Shown: positions 52,510-63,387 of the stretch, piece after piece | Layout: every line of letters begins with the position of its first letter | Numbering within the stretch: position 1 is the stretch's first letter | Assembly: GCA_039621445.1 (NCBI GenBank) | Contig: CP154957.1 | Coordinates: 4,458,504-4,522,503 of the forward strand | DNA length: 64,000 bases | Source: Euglena gracilis | Lineage: Eukaryota; Euglenida; Euglenophyceae; Euglenales | Direction: 5' to 3' | The notes under the pieces: generated by a model | Seen by the model: the letters and a program-made list of their open reading frames with translations, nothing else | Database searches by the model: none | What the model was told of the DNA's origin: nothing | Position numbers and translations under genes: made by a program

Positions 52510-52700
52510 TCCTGGGCAGGGTTGTATGGGAATCTCGGAGGAGGGGGGGTGGGGGTCTTCTCCCCTTCCAAAACTAGGGAGTGACCTCCCCTCCTACCTC
52601 CAGTTTTCGGTCGCCAAAAATTTCGGCCCTTTTTTGGGTCAAAAAGTCAATTTTTCTGAAATTTCTTAAAAAATGGTGGGGAATCAAAGGAAATGTCCAG
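52510..52700 (+). repeat. Dispersed repeat D copy 1
   Basis: CAGGGTTGTATGGGAATCTC through CTCCTACCTCCAGTTTT, TCAATTTTTCTGAAATTTCT and TGGTGGGGAATCAAA recurs at 54725-54900 in the same orientation at roughly 85 percent identity. Confidence 0.75.
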
Positions 52701-53595
52701 GCCAAAAATTGCGAAAATGCTGAAAAATAGCACCTTTTTCAAAAAATTTCAGCGTTGAAAAGTATATCCCCCCCCCCTGGGGGGTCAACTCCCCCCCACC
52801 AGCCATGGGGTGGTTCACAACCCCCAACACCTTGACCCCGGGGGGGGGGGATGGGACCCACCAAATACCACCACCACCACCACCACAAATCCAGTTGGGT
52901 GAATTTTTCAGTTTCAAGGTGAAAAGACTGGGTGACCTCCGGCTTCAAAAAGGAAAAAGAGCATTTACTGTGAAAAGAAGTCCGAAACTGCAAAAAAAAA
53001 AAGCACCCAGTGGGCCTGATGAAGTTTTTTTGGGTCAGTTTTTGACCTTGAAAATTATGCAGGATAATGCGGGATTATGTGGCCGAAATTTTTCACCCCT
53101 GTGCAATGCTCAATTATAATTTCCACGGAGAAAAGAATGCAGAAAATGGTCCAAAAATGATACAAAAGCGCTCACGACCCCAGAAATATGGGAAAGCCTG
53201 GTGGGTGGGGGGGTCGGATGGGGTTTGGGGGATTCCTGTGCTGCCCTGACCCCTGCCCTGTCAAGGGGGGGAGGACCCCCCGAAACAATGACAATACTTT
53301 TTGGCCCAGCGCAATGGACGAGCCGAAAATTCTCACCCCCGCCAAACGACGCAAAACTGGGAAAAATTGTGGGAAAATTGCGAAAAATTGCATCAAACTA
53401 CCATCGAAACTGGGGTGCGCACAGCGGACCGCTGCCTTCAGGGCCTCCACTGGGAGGCTCCTTGACCCTGTCATCGGGGGGGGGACACCCCCCCACCCAA
53501 AGCCGTGGCACCCTCTGTTCTGCACCAAAGCTTCTTCTCCATTCATGGCTTGCCGGCTCTGCTTCTGGTCTTCTGGCGAGTGGCCAGCGACCCCC
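52701..53595. other. No supported gene
   Basis: G/C tracts at 52770-52850, a CCA trinucleotide run at 52868-52885, and A-rich sequence to 53160. Overlapping frames at 53188-53590 have ambiguous strand. Confidence 0.35.
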
Positions 53596-53596
53596 T

Positions 53597-53790
53597 TCAT
53601 CGAACCCCGCCCGGCACGTTCTGCGCTGCGGGGGCGTCTTGCACAGGGGGTGGGGTGGGGGGCTGCGGGGCCGGGGGCTGTGGCGCAGGGGGCTCCTGGG
53701 GAGGTGGCTGTGGCTTGGGCGTCTCGGCGGGCGGGGGCTTCGGGAGAAGGCTGCCGCTGTCGGTCGAGAGACTTTCGCTGCATTTCCCAC
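53597..53790 (-). CDS. Candidate terminal exon, proline-rich
   Basis: The minus frame reads SLLPKPPPAETPKPQPPPQE then PPAPQPPAPQPPTPPPVQDA and ends PGGVR followed by TGA. Codons are G/C-ending. A second minus frame is also open, so the exact frame is not certain. The proline pattern matches the island at 54000-54121, supporting a shared proline-rich, probably disordered, protein. Confidence 0.45.
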
Positions 53791-53999
53791 CGCACTCTTC
53801 CTTTAAATTTTGTTTCCATTTCGGGTTCTCAAGTCCTCCTCCGCCGGCCAAGCCATTGCCCCCGTTCTTGTCGGCTGTCAAAATCTGCCTGAGCCGTACT
53901 CCAACAAACTGGAGGTTCAACTTCGTGGCCGGTGAAACATCGAACCCCCAAAGTTCAAGCGAAGTGATCGCTTTGGATTGCGTGAGGTGCCCCGAGCAC

Positions 54000-54121
54000 A
54001 GCAGCACCTTTGCGGGGCCTCTGGTCTCGGGGCCGGGGGCGCCTGCGGCTTCGGGGGAGGCGGCTCGGACTTCGGGGTGGCTTTGGGCTTCGGCGGCGGG
54101 AGCAGGCAGCCTCCTCTGCAT
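54000..54121 (-). CDS. Candidate exon, proline/lysine-rich
   Basis: The minus frame reads CLLPPPKPKATPKSEPPPPK then PQAPPAPRPEAPQ with G/C-ending codons. Its PPxPKP spacing resembles the neighbouring proline-rich island. An alternative minus frame is open across both islands (53597-54121). Family unknown; possibly a cytoskeletal or nucleic-acid-associated disordered region. Confidence 0.45.
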
Positions 54122-54724
54122 CGGAAAAGCCGGTCGGTCACCCCATGCTCAGGGGTTGTTTCGCTGGACAACTTCTCATATTGAAAGCATCCTGGGGAGG
54201 AAGCCCTGTGGGGGGGGTCGAACCCACATGGGGGGGGGGGCACTCCACAGAAGGAAAGTCCAGCACCGAAGAAAATTTTTGACCGAAAAATTGTGCCCCA
54301 GGATGACCCGGGGTTTTCTGAAGGACCCTCCCCCCGGGGTCTCGCGGGCCAGCTGGCTGGACCCCCTCCAGGGGGTGGGGGTCTGGCCGGCTGGGAGCTG
54401 GACCCGAAAACTCCAGCCCGGTTTTGCCCAAACTTTATTTCAGTGGACCCCCCGGGGGGAGGTCCGCAGCCCGGCTGCAACATGCTGGCTGGGAAGAAGG
54501 TGCTAGGTCCCCTCCAGCTTAAGAAAACCCATAGGGTCGACCCCCATGCAGTATTATTCGATGGCCTTTTTAAAAAAAAACACGGGAAAAACTTTAAAAA
54601 AATGCATTTTTTGTCAAACTGCATATGCACCGTTGAAGACGGAAAAAATCCTTCAGCATCAAAAGAAAACTTTGACCTGAAAATTGGCCCCCTCCCAAAA
54701 CCACCCATGGGTTTCGGGGATCCC
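54122..54724. other. No supported gene
   Basis: G/C tracts at 54215-54240 and inverted GGGTC/GACCC segments at 54290-54470. Frames are unbiased. Confidence 0.35.
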
Positions 54725-54905
54725 CTCAGGGTTGTATGGGAATCTCCGAGGGGGGGGACCCCCTTCCGAAACTAGGGGGGGGGGGACCCCCCCTCCTACC
54801 TCCAGTTTTTGGTCGCCGAAAATTTTGGCCGCTTTTTGGGGTCAAAAGGTCAATTTTTCTGAAATTTCTCAAAAATGGTGGGGAATCAAAAGAAAAGTCC
54901 AATAC
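54725..54905 (+). repeat. Dispersed repeat D copy 2
   Basis: Same content as 52510-52700. It starts CAGGGTTGTATGGGAATCTC and ends AATGGTGGGGAATCAAAAG. Confidence 0.75.
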
Positions 54906-55200
54906 CTAAATTGAAGCCCTTAAATTGCCCTGTCTAACAGTATTTTGATTTCCCAGCAACTCCCCATCTAGCCTGAGTTACGGCCATTTTTTCAGCCAAT
55001 TTTTGCCATTTTGCCAAAATTTCATGTTGACCCTCAAAAAAAGTCCTAAAATACACACCCGGCGCGCAGCACTGGAAAATTTTTTTTGCCCTCGCAGAGG
55101 AGGGGGAGGGAGGTGGGCGGGGACCCCCTTTCCGAAACTGGGGGGGGGGGTGACCAGGTTTTGAATAGTGCTGAGCTCTTTATAAGGGCGCCCGCACCCC

Positions 55201-55628
55201 TTCATTGACCCCGGCCCGGCGGCCCGACGGCCGGCAGCCCGGCGGCCCGGCCGGCGGCCCGGCGGCCCCGGCAGCCCAGCCGGCGGCCGGCGGTCCGGCC
55301 GGCGGCCCGGCGGTCCGGCCGGCGGCCCGGCTGCCCGGCGGCCCGGCAGCCCAGCCGGCGGCCCGGCGGTCCGGCCGGCGGCCCGGCGGTCCGGCCGGCG
55401 GCCCGGCGGCCCGGCGGCGGCCCGGCTTCGGCCCGGCGGCCCGGCTGGCGGCCCGGCGGCCCGGCGGCCCGGCGGCCCGGCGGCCCAGCGGCCCGGCGGC
55501 CCGGCGGCCCAGCGGCCCGGCGGCCCGGCGGTCCGGCCGGCGGCCCGGCAGTCCGGCCGGCGGCCCGGTGGTCCGTCCGGCGGCCCGGCGGTCCGGCCGG
55601 CGGCCCGGCGGCCCGGCGGCGGCCCGGA
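55201..55628. repeat. GC-rich GGCGGCCCG minisatellite
   Basis: About 430 bp of GGCGGCCCG and GGCGGTCCGGCC units, open in several frames as Gly/Arg/Pro/Ala peptides that are repeat artefacts. Confidence 0.9.
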
Positions 55629-56213
55629 CGCTCGTTTTCGGCTCAAAAACAGTTTTTCCGGGTGCGGGAGGCCAAAAAACATCGTTTCGGGCAAAAAAAA
55701 TTTTTCGACTTTTTTCGACTTTTTCGACCCGGTTTTGGCCCAAAGTCAATGGGTCGGCGGCCCAAAACGGGGCGCTGGCGGGTCGAAAAACGCTCGTTTT
55801 CGGCTCAAAAACAGTTTTTCCGGGTCCGGGAGGCCAAAATACATCGTTTCGGGCAAAAAATTTTTTTTCGAATTTTTTCGACTTTTTCGACCCGGTTTTG
55901 ACCCAAAGTCAATGGGTCGGCGGCCCAAACGGGGCGCTGGCGGGTCGAAAAACGCTCGTTTTCGGCTCAAAAACAGTTTTTCCGGGTCCGGGAGGCCAAA
56001 AAACATCGTTTCGGGCAAAAAATTTTTTTTCGATTTTTTCGACTTTTTCGACCCGGTTTTGACCCAAAGTCAACGGGTCGGCGGCCCAAAACGGGGCGCT
56101 GGCGGGTCGAAAAACGCTCGTTTTCGGCTCAAAAACAGCTTTTTCCGGATCCGGGAGGCCAAAAAACATCGTTTCGGGCAAAAAAAATTTTTTCGATTTT
56201 TTTCGACTTTTTG
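55629..56213. repeat. 162-bp tandem satellite, four copies
   Basis: Units begin CGCTCGTTTTCGGCTCAAAA near 55629, 55791, 55954 and 56116, and contain TTTCGGGCAAAAAA and CAAAGTCAATGGGTCGGCGG. The last unit is partial. It abuts the GC-rich minisatellite and a second tandem pair. Confidence 0.9.
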
Positions 56214-56700
56214 GGCCGAAAACGGCTAAGTCGAACAGAGGGAAAAGTGTACAAAATGGCCTGAAACGGCCCAAATTGGCCAAAAAACGCCCGTATCTCG
56301 GGCTGGGCGGGGAGTTGTGGGGAAACCCAAGTCCCAGTAGATACAGCGTTCCAAGGGCTTCAATTTAGGTCTCCGGACATTTCCTTTGATTTTGCAACAT
56401 TTTCGAGAAATTTTGAAAACATTCGTTTTTTGACCCCCCACCCCCCGAAAACGGCTAAGTCGGACAGTGGGAAAAGTGTACAAAACGGCCATCCGGGCCA
56501 AAAACGGCCGTATCTCGGGCCAGGCGGGGAGTTGCGGGGAAATCAAAATATCGGCATATGGGGCGTTCCAAGGGCTTCAAATTAGGTCTCCGGACATTTC
56601 CTTTGATTTGGCTTCATTTTGGAGATATTTTGAAAATTGACATTTTTTGGCCGTCCGAAGGGGGGGGGGGCTTATCCAGGGGGGGTTGGCCAATCCTACC
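56214..56700. repeat. About 230-bp tandem duplication, two copies plus a partial third
   Basis: Copies at 56214-56445 and 56446-56665 share GAAAACGGCTAAGTCG, GGCGGGGAGTTG, GCGTTCCAAGGGCTTCAA and TCTCCGGACATTTCCTTTGA. A third trace (CTCGGGCCTGGCGGGGAGTT) lies near 56729. Confidence 0.85.
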
Positions 56701-56784
56701 CAGTTTGGACCCCTTCGCGCGTGAATAACTCGGGCCTGGCGGGGAGTTGGGGGTCAAACCCAGGTGATTCGGAAACTAGGAATC

Positions 56785-56955
56785 CAGTCGCTCGCGACTG
56801 AAAAAAAAATTTCGGGAACGGGGCCGGGATCATGGTGATAATACGCCGGTTCCCGAGGTGGCCCCGAGGGGGGGGGGGTTCGGGGGGGGTTTTCCCCCAG
56901 TGGTAAGCTTCGCTCTTACCCATAAAGGGATAAGAGCTCAGCGACCCCCCCCTAC
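56785..56955. repeat. Dispersed repeat with conserved hairpin, copy 2
   Basis: Matches 32400-32540: CAGTCGCTCGCGACTGA, then G-run, GTGGTAAGCTTC and the hairpin GCTCTTACCC-ATAAA-GGGATAAGAGC. Confidence 0.7.
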
Positions 56956-57034
56956 CACCTACCTCATGTCTGCGGAGCTTCCCATACAACCCTGGATCCC
57001 GCACAGCTCTGATTGCCCCCACTACGTGCTATTT

Positions 57035-57070
57035 ATTATTATCATTATCATTATCATTATTATTAGAATA

Positions 57071-57130
<60 letters not shown>
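57035..57130. repeat. (TCATTA)n and (GTT)n microsatellites
   Basis: ATTATC repeats precede about 18 GTT units. Confidence 0.9.
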
Positions 57131-57214
57131 ATTTATTGTTACAATTTTATTTTATTTATTTAGAAATCCAAATAAATAATTTGAATGAAAAAAAGAACTT
57201 TCAAAAGAAAAACC

Positions 57215-57375
57215 AGACAAACTCCTCCTCAGAGCGAACCGCTCATGAGGCTGCCAGGCCGGCGCCTTCTTTGCCTTCTGTTCCGCCGGCTTCTTGGGCT
57301 GCTCCGCCGCGGCCTCCTTCTTGGGGGCCTCTTCCTTCCGCTGCTCGCGCTTGCTCTTCACCACACCATTGTTCA
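57215..57375 (-). CDS. Candidate exon, lysine/alanine/glutamate-rich
   Basis: On the minus strand the acceptor CAG is followed by a frame reading NNGVVKSKREQRKEEAPKKE, AAAEQPKKPAEQKAKKAPAW and QPHERFALRR. Nearly all codons end in G or C. The highly charged, helix-prone composition recalls linker-histone-like or ribosomal-protein extensions, but no specific family is identifiable. It is the strongest of the minus-strand exon series. Confidence 0.55.
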
Positions 57376-57379
57376 CTGA

Positions 57380-57880
57380 CCCCGGGGGGGGGTCACTTTC
57401 CACTTTCAAAAAAACAGTCAACCCTTTGGGGGTGGGGGGGAGGTGGGTGATTTTGGAAAAATCACCCACTTCCCACCCCCCCCACCATATCCTTGCCAGA
57501 AAAGCACCTGAAAAATCTTTGGGGCTCAAAAAAAGCGGAAATCGCGTTTTTGCGCACCTTTTTTTGTCCTGAAGTCGGCCCAAAATACATCAAACTCCAC
57601 TTCCCCACATTTCGGTTTCAGGGGGGAGTCTCCCCCCTGTACAAAACCAACACCCACTAAATACCCTCCCCTCCCCCGGGTCACAAACTTAAAAAAAAAA
57701 AGGTCACTGGGCCGGTCACTCTGGCTGGCCAAAATGGACAAAAATCAATGGATATGGTCAAAAGTGTTCTCACACCAAAGGCGCCAGGCCCAAGCGCCTG
57801 GCCAACCGCACCCTCCAGCAGGGGGGGGAGTGTGGAGCCCAAAAAAAAAAAAAACGGGGGGAGTCGAACACACCGCAAAC
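57380..57880. other. Non-coding, G/C tracts
   Basis: Homopolymers at 57384, 57430-57485 (with an inverted GGTGGGTGATTTT/AAAATCACCCAC pair) and 57840-57860. No exon supported. Confidence 0.4.
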
Positions 57881-57912
57881 AATGGTGTGCTCTGAACCCA
57901 CGTCACGACCTG

Positions 57913-58098
57913 CTCGCCAATGTCCGCTGCGAGGACCTTCGTCGCTGCCACCCCTTCAACCAACTTCTGTCCGGCGAACTCCTGGAATTCGGCGGCCTTC
58001 ACCAGAAATTCATCGCGGAGGGGGCCAACCCCAGGGTATTGAAGGTCGTGGACACATTGAAATCTTCCAGACCCCTGGGGATTGGCATCTGTGACTTG
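57913..58098 (-). CDS. Candidate exon, strand not settled
   Basis: The minus frame reads DEFLVKAAEFQEFAGQKLVE then GVAATKVLAADIGEQ, bounded by an acceptor GTCACAG and a donor CAG followed by GTCGTG. The plus frame is also open with good bias (EDLRRCHPFNQLLSGELLEF). Splice sites favour minus, in line with the other islands nearby. Not recognised. Confidence 0.4.
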
Positions 58099-58119
58099 TT
58101 TCCGAAATTTAAAATTTAA

Positions 58120-59800
58120 ATAAAACAATTTAACAAAATGAAACAACCCCCCCCCAAAATTGGAGACCATTCAGCATTATTCTCCAGCTGGGTGCAAGAG
58201 TGCATCCTTTCAACGTTGCATAAGAAGCGATTGAAACAAGAAACACAACTGGTTGCAAAGCAAAATTGAAAAAAAACATGCGACAAGGCAATTGCTAAAA
58301 GACCCAGGGGGTGTCCACTGGCTAGCCAGTTTGCTGTACACTGGAAAATTGGACTAGCTAACCCCCCCCGGGGGGTCCCTCCAACTGGAAAAAAATCCTC
58401 CGGCACCGTGCAAAAAGGTGGAAATGATGCTTTTTAGCTGACTTGTTCCAAAAAAGCCCAAGAATGGCGAAAGGACATTTTTTTCGGTTTTGGGTGTCCA
58501 AAAACTTTCTCCACTCGCTCGCCTGCTGGTCTTCTCCTGCGGGTCCACTGCAATTTCCACTTGCCAAAATTGGACTACAAGCAGCCCAGCCCCTGGGGGG
58601 GATTGCGAACCCATAAACAATGGCCTGCATCCGACACACCTCACCCCACAACAACGCACACAAATGCAACAGAGGGGCAAAGAGAAAAATGCCAAGTCTT
58701 TCTGAAAAGCATTGAGGCATCCTTCCTTTCAAACCCTGAATCGCCTTTTCCCAGCCCTCCTTGCCCGTGTCCACGACGGACGGCAAACTGCAACAGATGG
58801 ACAAAATGCAATATGGGAAAACAGCGAAAGATGGGCGGCCAACTTGAAATTCTGAGTTATGGCCAGTTTCCCCCCGGACCCACCGCGGGGGGGGGGGGGG
58901 TTCCCACAGGACCCACTGACCGTGGAGTTCCGGGCGTCTTCGGCGCCCGGTCTTCAAAATAACCTCATCTTGTGGTGCCAAACTCTTGCCAAGAATTGCG
59001 GGACCCCCCAGGACCCCCCAGGGATGGATGGGAAGCCTTGAGGGGGAGGCGGACCCCCCCTCCCGACACGGAGGTGGGTCGGACTCCTCGAAACTGAGAG
59101 GGAGCCGAAAATTTTTCGACTTCATGGACGGGCAAAAGGCCGGAAATCGGTCAAAAATCCCTGATTTTTCTTTGAAAATCGATCCAAAAATGCTCATTTT
59201 TTTGAAATTTTTGAACAAAAAATGGGCAATATGCAGGGCGGTCCTTAAGCAAATAAACCCCCCCCCGCTGTCCCAGCACACTCAGCGAAAAATATTCAGG
59301 AAAAATGGGCAAGAAATTTGGGCATTTTTCAGCGAGAACAGGTCGACATCAGGAAAACAATTGATTCCTGGCACCCTTGGACCATCGTCCATCCACCCAA
59401 ATCATCAAAAACTGTGTTTTTCGACTTTTTAATTTTTGCCCCCCAGTCCCCCTTGGTTGGCCCTTTGGCCGAAAGGGGGGCGGTCCTTAAGGAAAAAAAA
59501 AACTTTCCTGTCCCCTAAGGACCGCCCTGGCAACGTGTCCAAAAGTCAGCAAAAGGGGTGTTTTTGCTCATTTTCCGGCGCGCAGCACCGGAAGAAAATT
59601 TTCTGCTATTTTTGGCGCCTGTCAAGGAGGGGGAGTGGGGGTCCGGACCCCCCTCCCAACATCTAGGGGGGGGGGTCTTGATGCAAAGAAACATGCAAAT
59701 GCGGTTGGTACCTCAGCTGGCACCTGCAGCTGCTGGTTACCTGCTAAAAATGGGAATCAATCAATACCATACCCGGTGGCCTCCCCTCACCACCGGGATG
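58120..59800. other. No supported gene
   Basis: A minus frame of 307 residues (58358-59281) and plus frames of up to 148 residues lack codon bias or motifs. Near-identical CTTAAGGAAA/TTCCT and GGACCGCC segments at 59240 and 59480-59525 form an imperfect inverted pair. G/C tracts at 58880, 59260 and 59665. Confidence 0.3.
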
Positions 59801-60311
59801 CAGGGGGGGGGGGAATAATTGATATCGGAGGCCTTCGGAAAAATTGCGGAAAAATTGCGGAAAAATTGCGGAAATTGCGGAAAAATTGCGGAAAAATTGA
59901 TATCGGGTATACACATTTCTGCTTGAGGGGACTTAGAAATTTTTCAATTGTGAGGTTCAGAACACCGCAACACCCACGTCGATGCAGGCGAGCACAAACC
60001 AACGCGCTTGATGTTCTTTGCACAGGTGGGACGCACCCAATCCTGTGACCAGTGGTGCACCTGTGAGAAAAATTGGTAAACTGGGGGGGGAACAACAAAA
60101 CACAATAACACACCTGTTGATCCATTTGAAGAATGGCTTGAACTCATTGCATCTTCCATCCTCGGTGGTGGGAAAAAAATTGGGAAAAAAAAAAAAAAAA
60201 AAATTGCGGAAATTGCGGAAAAATTGCGGAAAATTGCGGAAAATTGCGGAAATTGCGGAAAATTGCGGAAATTGCGGAAAAATTGCGGATATCAATTTTT
60301 CCCCCCCCCTG
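59801..60311. mobile_element. MITE family C copy 2, CAGGGG termini, 7-bp target duplication
   Basis: 511 bp. Ends match copy 1 (CAGGGGG...AATAATTGATATCGG and complement). Perfect 7-bp duplication CGGGATG (59794-59800, 60312-60318). It differs from copy 1 chiefly by more GCGGAAAAATT units at the left and a 22-base A-run near 60181. Confidence 0.9.
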
Positions 60312-61640
60312 CGGGATGGTGCCGTCCATCCGGTAACTACCAACCGGACAGCTGCCTACCCACCACACCTCCCCACCTACCAGCAGCCACCAACCACACC
60401 AACATGTCAACCAGTCAGGCCTGCTCTCTGCCCAATTAGCATTCTTCATACCAAACAAATGGTGGCATACAGGGAATCCCTGAGGGGGGGGTCCAGCCAA
60501 CCAGCTGGAAAAAAGTGCTGGCTGGACATCCCCCCCCCCACACAATCAACGGTCCGGGGGTAAAGGGAGTGGGTCCCACAAGATGCCGGGCTGCACCCAG
60601 CTGGCACCTGGAAACAGGCAAAATGCAAAATCCAGCTGGGTTGGATTTTGTTCGCCAAAATTTTAGGGTGGAACCTCCCCCCAAACCAGGCTTCCTTTCA
60701 CCAACCCTGGGGAGGGGGAGGGGCAGGGCTGTACGGGAAGGCCAAATGGGGGGGGTCAACCCCCCCACCCACCACATTTTTAAACAAATTTCGGCGCCGG
60801 GAAAAAAGTTTGGGGTTGAAAATTGGTGCTCCCGGAAATGCGGGAGGAAGGGGGGGGGGGGGGGGTCGACACTCCCCACCCACCACCCTGACTGTTTGGC
60901 CAATTCCCGCACTGCCCTGGGGAGGGGGAGGGTGTCTTGTGCTATGGGGTGCCTCCCATAGCAGGCACCACCCCCGGGGGGGGGGGGTCGGTTTTGGACC
61001 TCGGTGCCTGCCGACCAAGCCAAATTTCCTTTGAAAATAACCATTTTCGGGCCCCGGCGCCTTCAGCAGAAAAAAAGGGGGTTCAGCATGGCCAAAAATG
61101 GCCTTCTTGGAGGGTTTGGCTTCTTTTTGCGGAAATGCGCACCTCCCAGGTGGGTCGGGTTTTGGGGTGGGTGATGCTGTGGCACCCCCCCCCCTGACGG
61201 TCCAGCCGGGCAAATTTGCCGGGCTGCAAAGCTTTATTTTCACTCGACCCCCGGGGATGCAGCCGGGTAGTGAGCTTCAGGCTGGAAAAACATTGCTGGG
61301 TGTACGCCATGGGGTCTGGCTTGAGAAAGGCTCCCAGAAAGAGCTGCAAGGCATTGAATGGGAGTCAGGATAAAGATTGGATCAGTTGGGGCATCACACA
61401 GCCGTTGAATGAAAAGAATGCATCATGCAACCTGCGCTCTCTCACCAGGGCGCAATAAACCGGGTGTCCCTCCTCAACTCGAATGCTTTTTCCTTGAAAT
61501 GCTGAATTGCAGACAGCAGACAGATCGCACCAGGCTTTTGCTCAAGCACCACCACCTGGGTATTTTGTTAGCCGCTGGGAAAATGCACCACCTAGACTTC
61601 TAGGGGGCGTCAATCATTTGGGCAAACCGACCTGAGGGAC
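60312..61640. other. G/C-tract repeats, including a likely third family B relic
   Basis: 60945-61075 carries GCCTCCCATAGCAGGCACC, a G-run and the complement of the AGGCGCCGGGG...TTTTCAAAGGAA block of family B elements, but no termini or duplication were found. 61210-61600 has short frames without bias. Confidence 0.4.
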
Positions 61641-62329
61641 CGTTGTGAAAAAGATACGATCAAATAGCACGGCACATGAACAGGCCTCGACGCACCACCT
61701 GCAATGGCTCCTTCAGGTGGCAACTTTAGCTTTCACACGCTCTCCTCCACCATGAGGCTTTATTCGGGCCGATTCTGGTCCAGTGACAGGTCCAGGTCTA
61801 TGTGGAGACCTGTAGACCTGTAGTAGGTGGCCCATCGCTAGCACGTCGCGGTACACGTGCAACAGCGATGCTTAGGCAAGGGGCGGACCTCGAAGGCCGC
61901 CGCCACTTGCCCCCTGGCTGGCGTTTTGCTGCAACAGCCGCATCAGGTGATGATAGGTGATTGCATTTAAGCATCCACAAGATCGTCATCAGCCACCGAG
62001 GTGGCCATGGCCATGTACCCCCCACAACCTGGACGGCAGACTGGGCGGTGGGCATGCTGCGGGTCGGTGGAAACAATGAAAAAATGATGGCATCTTAAAT
62101 GTGGCCGCAAATCTCACTGTTTTGGAGGCAGAGAATATTTGATGTTGACAGATGGTTGGGTTGCATGCAAGACTCAGCACCCTGATATTGTACACAAAAA
62201 TCTGGTGCGTTGCATGTTTGCTGAGAGACTTTCCCCGTACTTTGGCGTGTCAAGGACAGGGGGAGGTACATATTGTTGTTCACCAGGTGCTGTCGGCGGT
62301 TCAAGGAAATTGTAAAAATGTGCGCTGCA
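61641..62329. other. No supported gene
   Basis: Unique-looking, moderately GC-rich sequence. A GGTCCAGGTCTATGTGGAGACC hairpin lies near 61790. Minus frames at 61798-62376 are short and unbiased. Confidence 0.3.
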
Positions 62330-62475
62330 CAATTGCGCTGCTTTGGCGTGGTGGTGCCAGTCAGGGTCTCGAACATCAGACGTGGTCGGCATGCATCGCT
62401 AGGTCATCGGCTGTCATCATGACCGCCGGAACATTCACAAATGCATGCATCATGAAATTCTGTTCAGATACCCTG
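62330..62475 (-). repeat. SINE-like repeat S copy 1
   Basis: TTTGGCGTGGTGGTGCCAGT, CAGGGTCTCGAACATCAGAC and TCATCGGCTGTCATCATGAC recur at 63740-63875. On the minus strand GTTCGAGACCC fits a Pol III B box, suggesting a tRNA-derived SINE read leftward. Confidence 0.6.
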
Positions 62476-62619
62476 TCTGGAAGCTGGGTGTCTGAAAATA
62501 CAATCGGCCTTAAGCACCTTCAAACCTGCCTCTCTCGCCCACTCCAACTTCAAAGCCTCTGGACCAGATAGAGTGCGAGATATACTGGCTAAGATTAAAC
62601 AAGTGTGTGTGTGTGTGTG

Positions 62620-62898
62620 CAGGCTTCTTTTTAAGACCCCCGGGGGGGAGGGGGGTCCCCCACCCACCCACCTGGGTGGGTAGCGCGCCGGGCCCCCCCC
62701 CGGGGGGGGGGGGGGGGGGCGGGGACCCCCCTCAAAATCGGGCCCGTTAAAGGCAATTTTCAAAAATTTTCGGCGCTTCGCGCCGAAAAGGTATACCCAG
62801 CGCCTCTGGCGCGGGACCCCCCCTCCCGGGGGGGGTCCGGCCCGGACCCACCCACCCCCCTCCCCTGGGGGGGGTCAGGTGACTTAAAAAGAAGCCTG
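62620..62898. mobile_element. hAT-type element, family A, inserted in a (GT)n tract
   Basis: 279 bp with termini CAGGCTTCTTTTTAAG and CTTAAAAAGAAGCCTG. TGTGTGTG flanks both sides, consistent with an 8-bp duplication, though it lies in a GT microsatellite that the insertion splits. The interior has TTTTCGGCGCTTCGCGCCG and long G/C tracts. Confidence 0.8.
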
Positions 62899-63387
62899 TG
62901 TGTGTGTGTGTAACAAAAAAAATAAAACATTTTTTTTGATTTTTTGGGAATACAATGATCCAAAAACACAACTTATTTGAGCAAAAAATTCAAAAATGAC
63001 AAAAATTTGACCAAAATTTGGTCTCAGGTAAAAATCAGCTGCAAAACGGGAAATTTTTCCAGTCAAAGCATTTCCCAGCAGAAATCCAGAAAAATAAAAG
63101 GCATGTCAAAACCGGCCAAATTTTGTGAAAATTGGGAGAAAATGTCTACGGCAAAGGTGTGTGCCGAGGAAGGTTCCTGCGACGTTGGTGATGTCTCCAC
63201 AGAGGTTCCCAGGTATCCAGCCACCGCAGAGACTGCGCTGAGACCACGGGGGGGGGGATTGAGTGAGCAGTGGAAATAACTCCCGTCCCCCTACATTGCA
63301 TTGTAAACGTCCCATTCTTTTGCCCATTCTTGTTGCACGGACTTCCCATGCTTTTGCTTTTGGGGCTGCAACCCTCTGCCTTGGGCC
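62899..63387. other. Weak exon candidate at 63150-63250
   Basis: A plus frame reads KVCAEEGSCDVGDVSTEVPR then YPATAETALRPR, and the minus strand is open too. No clean splice pair. The rest is A/T-rich with AAAAATTTG runs. Confidence 0.25.

Noticed and set aside
55180-56062. Frames of 189-285 residues rich in Gly, Arg, Pro and Ala
   Set aside because: They translate the GGCGGCCCG minisatellite and the 162-bp satellite, with no codon bias beyond the repeat.
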